Shown here: piece after piece, positions 7,553 to 16,058 of the stretch | How the letters are laid out: each line of letters opens with the position of its first letter | Numbering within the stretch: position 1 is the first letter of the stretch | Assembly (NCBI GenBank): GCA_900316855.1 | Contig: ONEK01000023.1 | Coordinates: 1 to 53,334 of the forward strand | Source: an uncultured Lachnospiraceae bacterium | Lineage (GTDB): Bacteria > Bacillota > Clostridia > Lachnospirales > Lachnospiraceae | Length of the DNA: 53,334 bases | Direction: 5' to 3' | Notes under the pieces: model-generated | What the model was told of the DNA's origin: nothing | Databases searched by the model: none | What the model saw: only the letters and a program-made list of their open reading frames with translations | Program-made: the position numbers and the translations under genes

Positions 7553-8898
7553 TCAGACATTAACTCCTCGAGCTGGGACTGAGCGTCCGCAAGGCCTTCT
7601 TCCGTGGTCTTCTGGTCATTCAGGATATTGCCCATCTCCGTACCGAGAATTGTGTAGAAATCGGTCCACTGGGAGATCACAGGACGATATACACCGCCCT
7701 CCAGCGCCTGGCACACAACCTTGTACTGGGGATACCTTGCGAGAACGTCCGCGTTCTGGAGGCTGCTGTAACGGCAGGGAACACCGCCATTGTCAATGGT
7801 GCTGAGCTGCACGTCCTTGTCCATGAGATATTTCACAAGCTCTACCGCAAGCTCCTTGTTCTGGCTGTTTGCGGGCACGCCGAGCGTCCATACTCCGTAG
7901 ACGTTGGCATTATGGGTCTCGCCGCCTGCTTCCACCGCACCGGTAATGGCGCAGTAGTCTGCCGTGGTATCTGCCGTAGGGGTGTACCAGCCGGGCCAGC
8001 CGACACCCAGTGCACCGTTGCCCTGATCCACGGAAGCGATGAGGTCATCCTTCTCCTGTGCTTCGCCGGTTGCGACGAGCTCCTTGTAGAAATCCATCGC
8101 CTTTTTAAACTCGTCCGTGTTGACCGTGGGCTGATTGTTCTCGTCGATCACCCAGCCGCCGTAGGACAGCAGGACCGGAAGGAAATCAACAACGGTGTTG
8201 TTGGGGGTATCTCCGCGGTAGATGAAGCCCTTTTTGCCGGCCGCCTTCGCGCTGTCGGCAATCTTTTTGATATCGTCGAGGGAAGCGATTTTGTCACCGC
8301 TGTCGTAGTCCGCGTCCGCGGCGAGCTGCTTGTTGTACAGCAGGACGGTCACATTGCCGTAATAAGGAGCCAGGTACAGCTTGTCGTCACTGTAGCAGAT
8401 CGTGGTCGTGGCAGGGATGATATCGTCGTCCAGCTCGTAGCCGTAGTCCGACAGGGGCAGCAGGACACCGTTCTCGGTGTACTCCGCCATCCAGGAGCCG
8501 TCGACCATGGCGAGGTCATAGGAGCCGTCGCTGTTGGAGGCATCGAGTGCGACCTTTGAGTGCAGGTCATCCTCGGAGAGCTCCAGGACCTCGGTCTTCG
8601 CATTGTATTTGCTCTCGAAATCCGGCAGGCAGTCCTTGATGACATCCGCGTAGGTTCCGGAACGGAGCGCGAGCGTGAGCGTCTGTCCGTCTCCCTTAAC
8701 CTCGCCGCCTTCAGAGGCCTGTGACGTGCTTTCCGCGGCAGCCTCTGTCGATGCCGCTGCGGGAGCCTTGGCCGGCGCGCTCTGTGTGTCAGCGGACGCT
8801 GCGGGAGCGGCTGCACCGTCGGAGCTGCCGCAGCCCGCAAGGACGCCGGCAGCAAGCATGCCCGATAAAACAAGGGCGGTTACTTTCTTCATCTTCAT
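7549..8898 (-). CDS. Sugar-type ABC substrate-binding lipoprotein
   Basis: A 449-residue extracellular solute-binding protein (family 1 type) of a CUT1 importer. The signal peptide ends in the lipobox LAGC (Cys about residue 23), followed by a 45-residue Ala/Ser/Thr-rich tether. The mature fold starts at LTLALRSGTYADVIKDCLPDF and contains YDLAMVDGSWMAEY and GALGVGWPGWYTP, typical hinge and ligand regions. An AGGAGGAG ribosome binding site precedes the ATG at 8898. It stands between the two permease genes, an order less usual than binding protein first. The ligand is not predictable from sequence; a GDPD and a kinase downstream hint at a glycerophosphodiester or polyol. Confidence 0.9.
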   Translation of the reverse strand: MKMKKVTALVLSGMLAAGVLAGCGSSDGAAAPAASADTQSAPAKAPAAASTEAAAESTSQASEGGEVKGDGQTLTLALRSGTYADVIKDCLPDFESKYNAKTEVLELSEDDLHSKVALDASNSDGSYDLAMVDGSWMAEYTENGVLLPLSDYGYELDDDIIPATTTICYSDDKLYLAPYYGNVTVLLYNKQLAADADYDSGDKIASLDDIKKIADSAKAAGKKGFIYRGDTPNNTVVDFLPVLLSYGGWVIDENNQPTVNTDEFKKAMDFYKELVATGEAQEKDDLIASVDQGNGALGVGWPGWYTPTADTTADYCAITGAVEAGGETHNANVYGVWTLGVPANSQNKELAVELVKYLMDKDVQLSTIDNGGVPCRYSSLQNADVLARYPQYKVVCQALEGGVYRPVISQWTDFYTILGTEMGNILNDQKTTEEGLADAQSQLEELMSE

Positions 8899-8946
8899 AA
8901 TGTCTACTCCTCCTGTAATGCTGTGAAATATATTTTCATCGCCCGC

Positions 8947-9780
8947 TCAATCCTTGACCGCGCCGCTAGAAAGCCCGGCGATCAGGTAATTCTGGGCGAA
9001 GATGACAAACAATGCGGCCGGCAGCATGGAGATCAGGCCGGCGGCGGACACCAGACCGAAATTCGTGAGGTTGTCCTCGCTGTTCAGGGCAGCAAGGGCA
9101 AGCGGTATGGTATATTTCTGCGGAGACTGAACGAAAATGATGCTGTAGGTATATTCGTTCCATGCGCTCATGAAGCTCAGCATGGCCACGGCGGCGATTC
9201 CGGGCAGCACAAGAGGCAGGACGATCCTGCAATACAGCTGCCACTCGGTCGCGCCGTCGATCATGGCGCTCTCCTCCACCTCCTCCGGCAGCTGGCGGAA
9301 AAATCCCAGGATGAACCAGATAATCATGGGAAGATTGATAAGGATACAGGCCATGATCATAGGGAACAGGGTTTTCAGCGTTCCGGTCCTGTTGAACATG
9401 GTGTAAAGCGGAATCGTGAACGCGACCGGCGGCAGGATCCGGATGATCAGGATGTAGAAGGAAAGACCTGACTTCCAGCGGTTGCTGAACCGCCTCCTTG
9501 CCAGGATGTAGGCTGCCGCAAGCCCGAACGTCAGTGAGAACAGCAGGGAGATCAGGGTAATGATGACGCTGTTCTTTAAAGGCTGCAGGAAGCCGCTCTC
9601 CGCAAAGAGGCTGATAAAATTGTCCGCGGTAAAGGCCGCAGGGTACAGGCAGGGCGTTTTCAGATTCTCCGAGGGCTGAACCGCCATGACGAACAGCCAG
9701 TAAACAGGAAACAGGGAAATAATAAGAAGCAGAGCCCCAAACAGGAGCTTGAGGGAATTTTTAATAACATGCCCGCGCAT
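8947..9780 (-). CDS. Sugar-type ABC transporter permease (MalG/UgpE-like)
   Basis: A CUT1 permease, 277 residues from ATG 9780, the usual length for MalG-type subunits. The frame can be extended to a TTG at 9819 (290 residues), but neither start has a close ribosome binding site; AGAGG lies 12 bases before ATG 9780. Six hydrophobic segments are visible and the EAA loop reads VEESAMIDGATEWQLYCRIVLP. It is the first gene of the minus-strand operon, 48 bases before the binding-protein gene. A TATAAT element at 9872-9877 could be its promoter. Confidence 0.9.
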   Translation of the reverse strand: MRGHVIKNSLKLLFGALLLIISLFPVYWLFVMAVQPSENLKTPCLYPAAFTADNFISLFAESGFLQPLKNSVIITLISLLFSLTFGLAAAYILARRRFSNRWKSGLSFYILIIRILPPVAFTIPLYTMFNRTGTLKTLFPMIMACILINLPMIIWFILGFFRQLPEEVEESAMIDGATEWQLYCRIVLPLVLPGIAAVAMLSFMSAWNEYTYSIIFVQSPQKYTIPLALAALNSEDNLTNFGLVSAAGLISMLPAALFVIFAQNYLIAGLSSGAVKD

Positions 9781-9871
9781 TTGCTGCCAGAACCTCTTTC
9801 TGCCGGGGAATCCGGACAAGGCCGGACTGCATAAAACCGGAAGACTGAATATTTTCTACAAACCGAGGCGT

Positions 9872-9912
9872 ATTATAACCGCGGGAAACCGGATGAAACC
9901 ACCACAGTTTCC
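9872..9912 (-). promoter_or_regulatory. Candidate promoter and operator for the sugar ABC operon
   Basis: On the minus strand TATAAT lies at 9877-9872. Just upstream a 7-bp inverted repeat GGGAAAC (9883-9889) / GTTTCCC (9906-9912) with a 16-base spacer covers the expected -35 position, where a LacI-type repressor or activator could bind. The -35 hexamer itself is poor. The rest of 9820-10080 shows nothing further beyond the divergent start of the reductase gene. Confidence 0.4.
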
Positions 9913-9978
9913 CAAAACCTTTGTAAGATTTCTGTAATGTCAGCAGGCGGGGTCATGCCGGTGCGCTGTTTTTTTCTG

Positions 9979-9984
9979 TACAAT
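9979..9984 (+). promoter_or_regulatory. Weak candidate -10 for the aldo/keto reductase
   Basis: TACAAT matches five of six -10 bases about 97 bases before the reductase ATG, but no -35 match stands at the right distance. Listed only because it is the best candidate in the gap. Confidence 0.25.
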
Positions 9985-10080
9985 GAACGTGGACGGATGC
10001 CGGCGAAGCTCTGCCGGAAGGACCTGTGCGGATTTCAACAGATAAGATGCCTGCAGGGACAGGCGCGGAAGGTATTTGAT

Positions 10081-11097
10081 ATGGGACAGATCAGAGAAAC
10101 CTACATTGCAAGTGACAGAAGATATGAGGACATGGAGTACAGGAGAGTCGGCAGGAGCGGTCTGAAGTTCCCTGCCGTCTCGCTCGGCTTCTGGCATAAT
10201 TTCGGCAGCAGCGGCAATTACGAGAATATGCGCGCGATGATGCACACCGCGTTTGACCACGGCATCACACAGTTTGACCTTGCGAACAATTACGGACCGG
10301 TATACGGCAGCGCGGAGGAGAACTGCGGCAGGGTCCTGCGGCAGGACTTTCTGCCATACCGCGATGAGCTGATCATCACGTCCAAGGCCGGCTACGATAT
10401 GTGGCATGGCCCTTACGGAAACGGCGGCAGCAGGAAGTACCTCATCGCGAGCTGTGACCAGTCCCTGAAGCGGCTCGGGCTGGACTATGTGGATATCTTC
10501 TACCACCACCGCCCGGATCCGGACACCCCGCTTGAGGAGACCCTGGAGGCTCTCCTGCAGATCGTCCGGAGCGGCAAAGCCCTGTACGCCGGCATCTCAA
10601 ACTACAATAAAGAGCAGACGGAGGCCGCGCTGAAGATTGCGGCCAGGATCCATCTGCCGCTCATCGTAAACCAGCGGAGCTATTCCATCTTCAACCGAAA
10701 GCTCGAACGGGAAGGGACGAAGGAGTTCTGCGCACAGAAGGGAATGGGCATCATCGCTTTCAGCCCTCTCGCGCAGGGCCTGCTCACAGACCGGTACCTG
10801 AACGGCGTACCGGAGGATTCACGGATTGCACGGGACGGGAGATATCTGACAAGGGATGACCTGACGATGGAGAAGCTTGCGATGATCCGCGCCCTGAATG
10901 ATCTTGCGGCAGAGCGGGGTCAGAGCCTTGCTGACATGGCCCTCGCCTGGATCGGGCGCGATGACCTTGTCTGCAGCGTGATCATCGGCGCCTCCCGCCC
11001 GGAGCAGATCCTGGACAATATCCGGTTCCTTCATAACCGCACGTTTACAGAAGACGAGCTGAAGAAAATTGACGAAATCACCGGCGGGAAGTTCTGA
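10081..11097 (+). CDS. gpr: Aldo/keto reductase, YghZ/Gpr-like (L-glyceraldehyde 3-phosphate reductase)
   Basis: A 338-residue NADPH-dependent aldo/keto reductase close in motif content to E. coli YghZ (Gpr), which reduces L-glyceraldehyde 3-phosphate and methylglyoxal. Shared features include the N-terminal MEYRRVGRSGL, SLGFWHNFG, FDLANNYGP with the catalytic Asp and Tyr, ITSKAGYDMW with the catalytic Lys, VDIFYHHRPD with the His, and the C-terminal VIIGASRPEQ cofactor-phosphate site. The start at 10081 is supported by GGAAGG eight bases upstream; the frame is open 144 bases further but that part resembles nothing. Divergent from the sugar ABC operon, so a link with that pathway's aldehydes is possible. 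Confidence 0.9.
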   Translation: MGQIRETYIASDRRYEDMEYRRVGRSGLKFPAVSLGFWHNFGSSGNYENMRAMMHTAFDHGITQFDLANNYGPVYGSAEENCGRVLRQDFLPYRDELIITSKAGYDMWHGPYGNGGSRKYLIASCDQSLKRLGLDYVDIFYHHRPDPDTPLEETLEALLQIVRSGKALYAGISNYNKEQTEAALKIAARIHLPLIVNQRSYSIFNRKLEREGTKEFCAQKGMGIIAFSPLAQGLLTDRYLNGVPEDSRIARDGRYLTRDDLTMEKLAMIRALNDLAAERGQSLADMALAWIGRDDLVCSVIIGASRPEQILDNIRFLHNRTFTEDELKKIDEITGGKF

Positions 11098-11106
11098 GCC
11101 TTACCC

Positions 11107-11145
11107 TATCATTTTGACACCTTAATCACCTTCAAAAAAATGATA
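11107..11145. repeat. 9-bp inverted repeat after the reductase gene
   Basis: TATCATTTT (11107-11115) and AAAATGATA (11137-11145) are perfect inverted copies 21 bases apart, ten bases after the stop codon. No T-run follows, so it is a weak terminator candidate. The bases from here to 11250 show no gene. Confidence 0.35.
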
Positions 11146-11250
11146 AGCAGGCCGGATCCGAAGAGCAGGCTCCCGAAAATTCACGTTTTCCTTTGATAGA
11201 GCTGCACTTCCTCTGAAAAAATTTTCCCGCAGGTGCAACATTTTTCCTCC

Positions 11251-11406
11251 CCCGGGGGCAAGGTCGAACCCGGTGAAACGCCGGAGCACGAAGCTGCCCG
11301 CTGGCTGGACCGGGACCATCTGTATGATGTCGGCTGGCTGCCGGCAGATAAGGTGCTGATGCAGGAGAAAATAGAAGGCTTATTGCCGTGTACAGGGGCG
11401 TTATAA
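11251..11406 (+). pseudogene. Nudix hydrolase remnant with internal deletion (MutT/8-oxo-dGTP type)
   Basis: The frame reads PGGKVEPGETP, the first half of a Nudix box, then jumps directly to EHEAARWLDRDHLYDVGWLPAD and ends at TAA 11404. In MutT-like CTP/8-oxo-dGTP pyrophosphatases the box continues REUxEExGU, and the HEAARWL...WLPAD segment belongs near the C-terminus, roughly 60-70 residues later. The middle, including the catalytic glutamates, is therefore missing. Upstream of 11251 no convincing N-terminal half or start codon is found. The join falls at an in-frame point, so this looks like one clean deletion followed by decay of the 5' end. It lies directly before the AAA/nuclease gene, suggesting rearrangement at this locus. 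Confidence 0.75.
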
Positions 11407-11502
11407 TAACTATGATATCGGCTGCCGGCCGGTCAGGCGTTGGCTCAGGAGAAAAATAATGGCCCGTGGGGTCCTTTTATGACAGGGAGAAGGGTGCATG
11501 CT

Positions 11503-13089
11503 ATGCGTAAGCTTCCGATCGGAATCCAGTCGTTTGAGAAATTAATAGAGGACGAATATCTGTATATTGACAAAACCGGATACATTCATGACCTTGTCAC
11601 ATCCGGGACAACCTATTTTCTCAGCCGTCCGAGGCGGTTCGGCAAGAGCCTTTTTGTTTCGACACTGCAGGCGTACTTTGAGGGCAAAAAGGATCTGTTC
11701 GAAGGTCTTGAGATTGCAGGGGAAGAAGAAAGAAAGCCTGCAGAGGATCAGTGGGTCAGTTATCCCGTGCTGCACTTTGATTTCACGGGCGGGGAGTATC
11801 GCTCTGCCGAAGGCCTGTCGAATGTCCTTGGCAATATCCTGATGAATGCGGAGCAGCGCTATGGGATTGAGCCGGGAGATGGTCTTGATCTGCCAATCCG
11901 ATTCAGCAATCTGCTGGATCAGCTGTACGTGAAAACCGGAAAGCGTGCGGTAGTCCTTGCAGACGAGTATGATAAGCCGCTGCTGGATACCATGGAGCAG
12001 GATCCGGGGCAGGAAGAGGAGAATCGTGAACTTTTCGGGGATTTCTTTGCTGTTCTGAAGAAACAGGACAGGCATCTGAAATTTGTTTTTATTACCGGGG
12101 TGACAAAGTTCAGCAAGGTTTCGATTTTTTCAGACCTGAACCAGCTGGAGGATATTTCTCTTGACGTGGCTTATGGAGCCATCTGCGGGATTACAAAAGA
12201 AGAACTGGAAAAGAATCTGCGCGGCGAAATTGCCGCTTCCGCCTGTCAGAATAACATTTCATATGAGATGTGCCTGAAGGAGCTGAGGGACAATTACGAC
12301 GGATATCATTTCAGTGAGGAACTGGAGGATGTTTATAATCCGTTCAGTATTCTGAATGCGCTGAAAAAGAAGGATTTCAACCGGTATTGGTTTGAGACCG
12401 GGACTCCGACCTTCCTTGTCAGGAAACTTGAGCGTTCAGGACTCCCGGTTCAGGATTTTACGGACGGGGTAAGTGTAACCCGTGATCAGATGATGAATTT
12501 CCGGGCGGACGATACCGATCTGATCCCGCTTTTTTATCAATCAGGATACCTGACAATTAAGGGGTTTGACCGCACTTTCAGGGAATATACGCTTTCATTC
12601 CCGAATGAAGAGGTGAAATACGGGTTTTTTGAAGCCATTGTTCCCATGATTAATGCAGCCTACGCCGGGAGTACAGGCGCGGCGGGATTTAGCGCGGGCA
12701 GGATGGTGCGCAGCCTCCGGAACGGGGACGTGGATGACTTCATGCAGATGCTGCAGGCGCTTCTTGCCAGTATTCCCTATTATGAGGGAAGGGCACCGCA
12801 GAACGAGCAGCAGTGGAGAAATCTTGTTTACGCAGTATTTTCACTGCTTGGGCAGTATGTAAGGACAGAAGTCCATTCTGCACGAGGCAGAAGTGACTGC
12901 CTTATGGAAACAAATCGTATCCTTTACGTGTTCGAATTCAAGCAGGACGGAACTGCGGAAGAGGCACTGAGTCAGATCGATGAGAAGGGATATGCGCTTC
13001 CTTATCAATCAACAGGGAAAGAAATTGTGAAAATCGGTGCAAATTTCTCGACGCAGAAAAAGACCCTGGATGACTGGAAGATAGAATGA
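11503..13089 (+). CDS. AAA-ATPase-like protein with C-terminal PD-(D/E)XK nuclease domain (DUF1703 type)
   Basis: A 528-residue protein of a family often present in many copies in Bacteroidetes and Clostridia and still without a firm role. The N-terminal AAA-like domain begins KLPIGIQSFEKLIED and YLYIDKTGYI, with Walker A RPRRFGKS, and VLADEYDKPLLD as a Walker B-like strand. Middle: FVFITGVTKFSKVSIFSDLN and LRDNYDGYHF. The C-terminal part contains RSDCLMETNRILYVFEFK, where the Asp and ExK fit a PD-(D/E)XK nuclease core. The start at 11503 is chosen because AGAAGGG precedes it and family members begin near RKLPIG; an upstream in-frame ATG at 11440 adds 21 residues of no similarity. Lower GC than its neighbours and a pseudogene at its 5' side suggest recent arrival. 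Confidence 0.85.
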   Translation: MRKLPIGIQSFEKLIEDEYLYIDKTGYIHDLVTSGTTYFLSRPRRFGKSLFVSTLQAYFEGKKDLFEGLEIAGEEERKPAEDQWVSYPVLHFDFTGGEYRSAEGLSNVLGNILMNAEQRYGIEPGDGLDLPIRFSNLLDQLYVKTGKRAVVLADEYDKPLLDTMEQDPGQEEENRELFGDFFAVLKKQDRHLKFVFITGVTKFSKVSIFSDLNQLEDISLDVAYGAICGITKEELEKNLRGEIAASACQNNISYEMCLKELRDNYDGYHFSEELEDVYNPFSILNALKKKDFNRYWFETGTPTFLVRKLERSGLPVQDFTDGVSVTRDQMMNFRADDTDLIPLFYQSGYLTIKGFDRTFREYTLSFPNEEVKYGFFEAIVPMINAAYAGSTGAAGFSAGRMVRSLRNGDVDDFMQMLQALLASIPYYEGRAPQNEQQWRNLVYAVFSLLGQYVRTEVHSARGRSDCLMETNRILYVFEFKQDGTAEEALSQIDEKGYALPYQSTGKEIVKIGANFSTQKKTLDDWKIE

Positions 13090-13129
13090 GGTTAGTCTTT
13101 GAGAGGGCTATGGAATTAAAGGCGGACTT

Positions 13130-13906
13130 ATGGGAATGACACTGCAGGAGCTGGCACAGCATTATCTGGGTTTTCCGGAGGCGCTGTGGTTCATGCTCGT
13201 TTCAGCTGTTGTTACGGCGGGATCCGTGCTGATCCTTGCAGGGTCGGCACGGATCTCCGCGCGGGAATATGTCGCGGAGGACCGGCCGTATTACATCCAT
13301 GACAGGGTAACCAACCTGTTCGAGCGCTACACGGAGCTGCTTTTCTCCGGCGGCTCCATATTGATGTTCGTGGGAGTCTATTTTCTCATCGACTATTTCG
13401 GAATCGGGATTGTGAGTCCCGAGGACTGGGAGGAATACGGGGATTTTCTTCTGCTGCTTTTCATCCTGCTTTCCGTGATCTTCAACAACCTCCTGGATCA
13501 TGTCTTCATGCCGCTCCGGCACATTTCGGACAGCCAGAAGAGCGCGCTGCGTCTTGTCGGCATGGTATACATGGTCGTGATCTTCGCGTATATCAAGTTC
13601 ATCTACGAGGATAACAATTATGACAGGATCATCCAGTACTATCTCGGCCTGATGATCGGGCGGTTCGTCTATTTTGACACGACCTGGAAGGGCTTCGCCG
13701 ACGCCCTGAAGGACGCCGCGAAGGAGCTGCCCATTCTGTGCCTGTGTCTTGCGGATATAGCGCTGATTTCCTGGTACGGTTTCGGGACAGAGTATCTTCT
13801 CAAGGCCAACGGGGTAGCGGTCAGCCTGTTCATCGCGCACATCCACCTGTTTCTTGCGCTGTTTATCATCAGGCACTGCGGCCTGCTGAAGGCGCTTGCA
13901 CGGTAA
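13130..13906 (+). CDS. Integral membrane protein of unknown function
   Basis: A 258-residue protein with about six or seven hydrophobic segments (LWFMLVSAVVTAGSVLILAG, GGSILMFVGVYFLIDYFGIGI, GDFLLLLFILLSVIFNN, LRLVGMVYMVVIFAYIKFIY, ELPILCLCLADIALISWYGF, VAVSLFIAHIHLFLALFIIRH) and short loops. I do not recognise the family. AAAGG lies upstream of ATG 13130; ATG 13136 is an alternative. It stands 40 bases after the AAA/nuclease gene on the same strand and 125 before the importer operon, so it may be co-transcribed with the former. Confidence 0.75.
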   Translation: MGMTLQELAQHYLGFPEALWFMLVSAVVTAGSVLILAGSARISAREYVAEDRPYYIHDRVTNLFERYTELLFSGGSILMFVGVYFLIDYFGIGIVSPEDWEEYGDFLLLLFILLSVIFNNLLDHVFMPLRHISDSQKSALRLVGMVYMVVIFAYIKFIYEDNNYDRIIQYYLGLMIGRFVYFDTTWKGFADALKDAAKELPILCLCLADIALISWYGFGTEYLLKANGVAVSLFIAHIHLFLALFIIRHCGLLKALAR

Positions 13907-13993
13907 TGACTTTCATTGGGAAAATTCCTCAGGCCGATTTCAGTACAGTAAAGACGGAATTTAATCTGGCGGGACAAAACATCAGGCAGCGGG

Positions 13994-13999
13994 TATACT
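13994..13999 (+). promoter_or_regulatory. Candidate -10 (TATACT) for the FecBCD-type importer operon
   Basis: TATACT lies 33 bases before the ATG at 14032, in a gap of 125 bases between the membrane protein and the importer. The -35 is weak (GGGACA about 17-18 bases upstream). The gap is too short for a cobalamin riboswitch. Confidence 0.45.
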
Positions 14000-14031
14000 G
14001 TAGGGAAATGTCAGTTACGGAGGTAGGAGCC

Positions 14032-15057
14032 ATGTTCGGCAGAAAATCAGTCATGAAAGTGATCACTGCGCTGGGAATTGCGGCGGCGCTGTGTGCAGGC
14101 TGCGGCGGGGCGCCAAAACCAGCCCCGGCAGAGACCGCACCGGCCACTTCGGAGACAACCGGCACGGCGGCGGAGGCCGAAGCATCAACGCAGACGGATC
14201 CGTCCGCATCAGCCGTCCCGGATACAGATGAGACACAGGTAATGGAGGGTAATGCAGCGGGGGAGCCTTCGTCCGTCGTCGCTCTCTCGAAATCCGTCGG
14301 GGAGATGTGGCTCCTTGCGGGAGGGAACCTTTCCGGCATCACGGAGGACGGACTGGATCTGGAAAATATCGGAGATGCCGTTTCCGTCGGCTCCCTGTCC
14401 AAGCCCTCGCTCGAGGCGGTCCTTGCCCTGGAACCGGACCTCGTACTCCTGACCGGAGACCTGCCGTCCCACAAGGCGATGGCAGACAGCCTCGAGGAGC
14501 AGAGCATCACGGTGGACAGGCTTACCATCTCCTCCTTTGCGGATTACGCATCTTACATGAAGGAGTTCACAGGCCTGACCGGCAGGAGTGACCTCTATGA
14601 GGAGAACGTGACGAAGGTGCAGGAGGCAATTGATGCGGTCCTGAAGACGAAGGATCCCGCCCTTGCAGGGAAAACCTATCTGGAGCTGCGCGTCTCCGCG
14701 ACGAAGAACAAGGTGCTGAAAAATGACTACTTTGCCTCGGAAATTTTCAATAACCTCGGGCTGACAAATGCAGCGGATGACAACAGCGGGCTCGATGATC
14801 TGTCGATGGAAGCGATCCTTGCCGCGGATCCGGATTATATCTTCGTCATCCCGCAGGGAAAGCAGACGGAGGCACAGCAGGCCTTTGAGGACGGGTTCTC
14901 GTCGGATCCCGCCTGGAGGAGCCTTCGCGCCGTTGCGGACGGCCATGTCTACGTGATGCCGAAGGACCTGTTCCAGTATAAGCCGAACGCCCGCTGGGCC
15001 GAAGCCTATCAGACAGCGGCGAATATCCTCGCCGGCAAACAGGACGCGGAGTTTTGA
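14032..15057 (+). CDS. Metal-chelate/cobalamin-type ABC substrate-binding lipoprotein (FecB/BtuF-like)
   Basis: A 341-residue lipoprotein with lipobox LCAGC and an Ala/Thr/Glu-rich tether of about 60 residues. The mature part has the two-lobe TroA/BtuF (Peripla_BP_2) pattern: VVALSKSVGEMWLLAGG, VGSLSKPSLEAVLALEPDLVLL, a long linking helix, then LSMEAILAADPDYIFVI. The ligand is probably a ferric siderophore, haem or corrinoid; sequence alone does not decide. GGAGG before the ATG at 14032 fixes the start, although the frame is open from 13738. The stop overlaps the TTG start of the permease by four bases, so the operon is translationally coupled. Confidence 0.88.
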   Translation: MFGRKSVMKVITALGIAAALCAGCGGAPKPAPAETAPATSETTGTAAEAEASTQTDPSASAVPDTDETQVMEGNAAGEPSSVVALSKSVGEMWLLAGGNLSGITEDGLDLENIGDAVSVGSLSKPSLEAVLALEPDLVLLTGDLPSHKAMADSLEEQSITVDRLTISSFADYASYMKEFTGLTGRSDLYEENVTKVQEAIDAVLKTKDPALAGKTYLELRVSATKNKVLKNDYFASEIFNNLGLTNAADDNSGLDDLSMEAILAADPDYIFVIPQGKQTEAQQAFEDGFSSDPAWRSLRAVADGHVYVMPKDLFQYKPNARWAEAYQTAANILAGKQDAEF

Positions 15058-16058
15058 AGCATCTGAAACGAAAACCGCTTTCATTCTGGCTCTGTCTCGG
15101 AGGCCTGCTGCTGGCGGCAGCCCTTGTGCTCTCTCTTCTGATGCCCAGCAGGGACCTGTCAGCAGGGGAGCTTTTTGCCGCGCTGCGGACGGGTGACCGG
15201 ACGGGGCTTGCGGGAAGGATATTATTCGGCGTGCGTTTCCCGAGGGCGGCCGCCTGCGTCCTCTGCGGGATCGGTCTGTCCCTGTCGGGGCTTTTGCTGC
15301 AGGCTTCCCTTAACAATTCGCTCATGGCGCCCGGGATTGTCGGTATCAATGCCGGAGCGGGACTTTTCGTCCTGATCTCCGGGATCCTGTTTCCGGGCGT
15401 GGTGCTCGCAAAGAGTGTCTTCAGCTTCCTCGGAGCGTTCTTTGCGGTGCTGCTGGTTTACGCGATCGCCGTCTTTGCGGGTGTGTCGAAGACGTCGCTC
15501 ATCCTCGCGGGACTTGCCGTCTCGTATCTGTTCAACGCGGTCACTTACATGCTGATCACCTGGCGGCCGGAGCTGGTCTCAGACAAGGCGTCATTTACGC
15601 TGGGCGGCTTCAGCCAGGTGTCAGGGGCGTCCGTCCGCTTTATTCTGCCGATTCTGATCCTCGGCCTTGTCATTACCTTCCTCCTGTCCCCCGGAATTGA
15701 TCTGTTCCTCCTGGGGGATGAGACGGCAGCAGGCCTCGGCCTGCCGGTGAACGCGGTCCGGATGGGATGCCTGTTCGCCGCGACACTTCTTGCGGGTGCG
15801 TCGGTTGCGCTGTGCGGCCTGCTGGGCTTTGTGGGACTCATCATCCCGAATCTTGTCAGGCTTCTATCCGGCAGCAGATTCCGGGTGAACGCCGTGCTCT
15901 GCGTTCTGTTCGGTCCTGCCTTCGTGCTGCTGTGCGACACTGCGGCGAGAGGTATCTTTTATCCCTACGAGCTGCCCGCCGGTATGATCCTGTCTGTCAT
16001 CGGGACACCGTTTTTCATCGCAGTACTCATCCGGCGCAGGAAGAAACTATCGGTATGA
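15054..16058 (+). CDS. FecCD/BtuC-type ABC transporter permease
   Basis: A 334-residue permease of type II importers for iron chelates or vitamin B12. It starts at TTG 15054, overlapping the previous stop (TTGA). The FecCD pattern is clear: RFPRAAACVLCGIGLSLSGLLLQASLNNSLMAPGIVGINAGAG near residues 60-105, about ten hydrophobic segments, and GLLGFVGLIIPNLVRLLSGS, the loop that contacts the ATPase. It overlaps the ATPase gene by four bases (ATGA). Only one permease is encoded, so it would act as a homodimer. Confidence 0.92.
   Translation: MKHLKRKPLSFWLCLGGLLLAAALVLSLLMPSRDLSAGELFAALRTGDRTGLAGRILFGVRFPRAAACVLCGIGLSLSGLLLQASLNNSLMAPGIVGINAGAGLFVLISGILFPGVVLAKSVFSFLGAFFAVLLVYAIAVFAGVSKTSLILAGLAVSYLFNAVTYMLITWRPELVSDKASFTLGGFSQVSGASVRFILPILILGLVITFLLSPGIDLFLLGDETAAGLGLPVNAVRMGCLFAATLLAGASVALCGLLGFVGLIIPNLVRLLSGSRFRVNAVLCVLFGPAFVLLCDTAARGIFYPYELPAGMILSVIGTPFFIAVLIRRRKKLSV

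Noticed and set aside
13738..14031. Upstream extension of the FecB-type lipoprotein
   Set aside because: It runs inside the preceding membrane-protein gene and would bury the signal peptide; GGAGG marks ATG 14032.
13907..14031. Cobalamin riboswitch before the FecBCD/BtuFCD-type operon
   Set aside because: Only 125 bases are available and no B12-box-like sequence is seen.
15767..16054. N-terminal extension of the FecE-type ATPase
   Set aside because: It lies wholly inside the permease gene in another frame; the ATGA overlap start at 16055 matches the family N-terminus.
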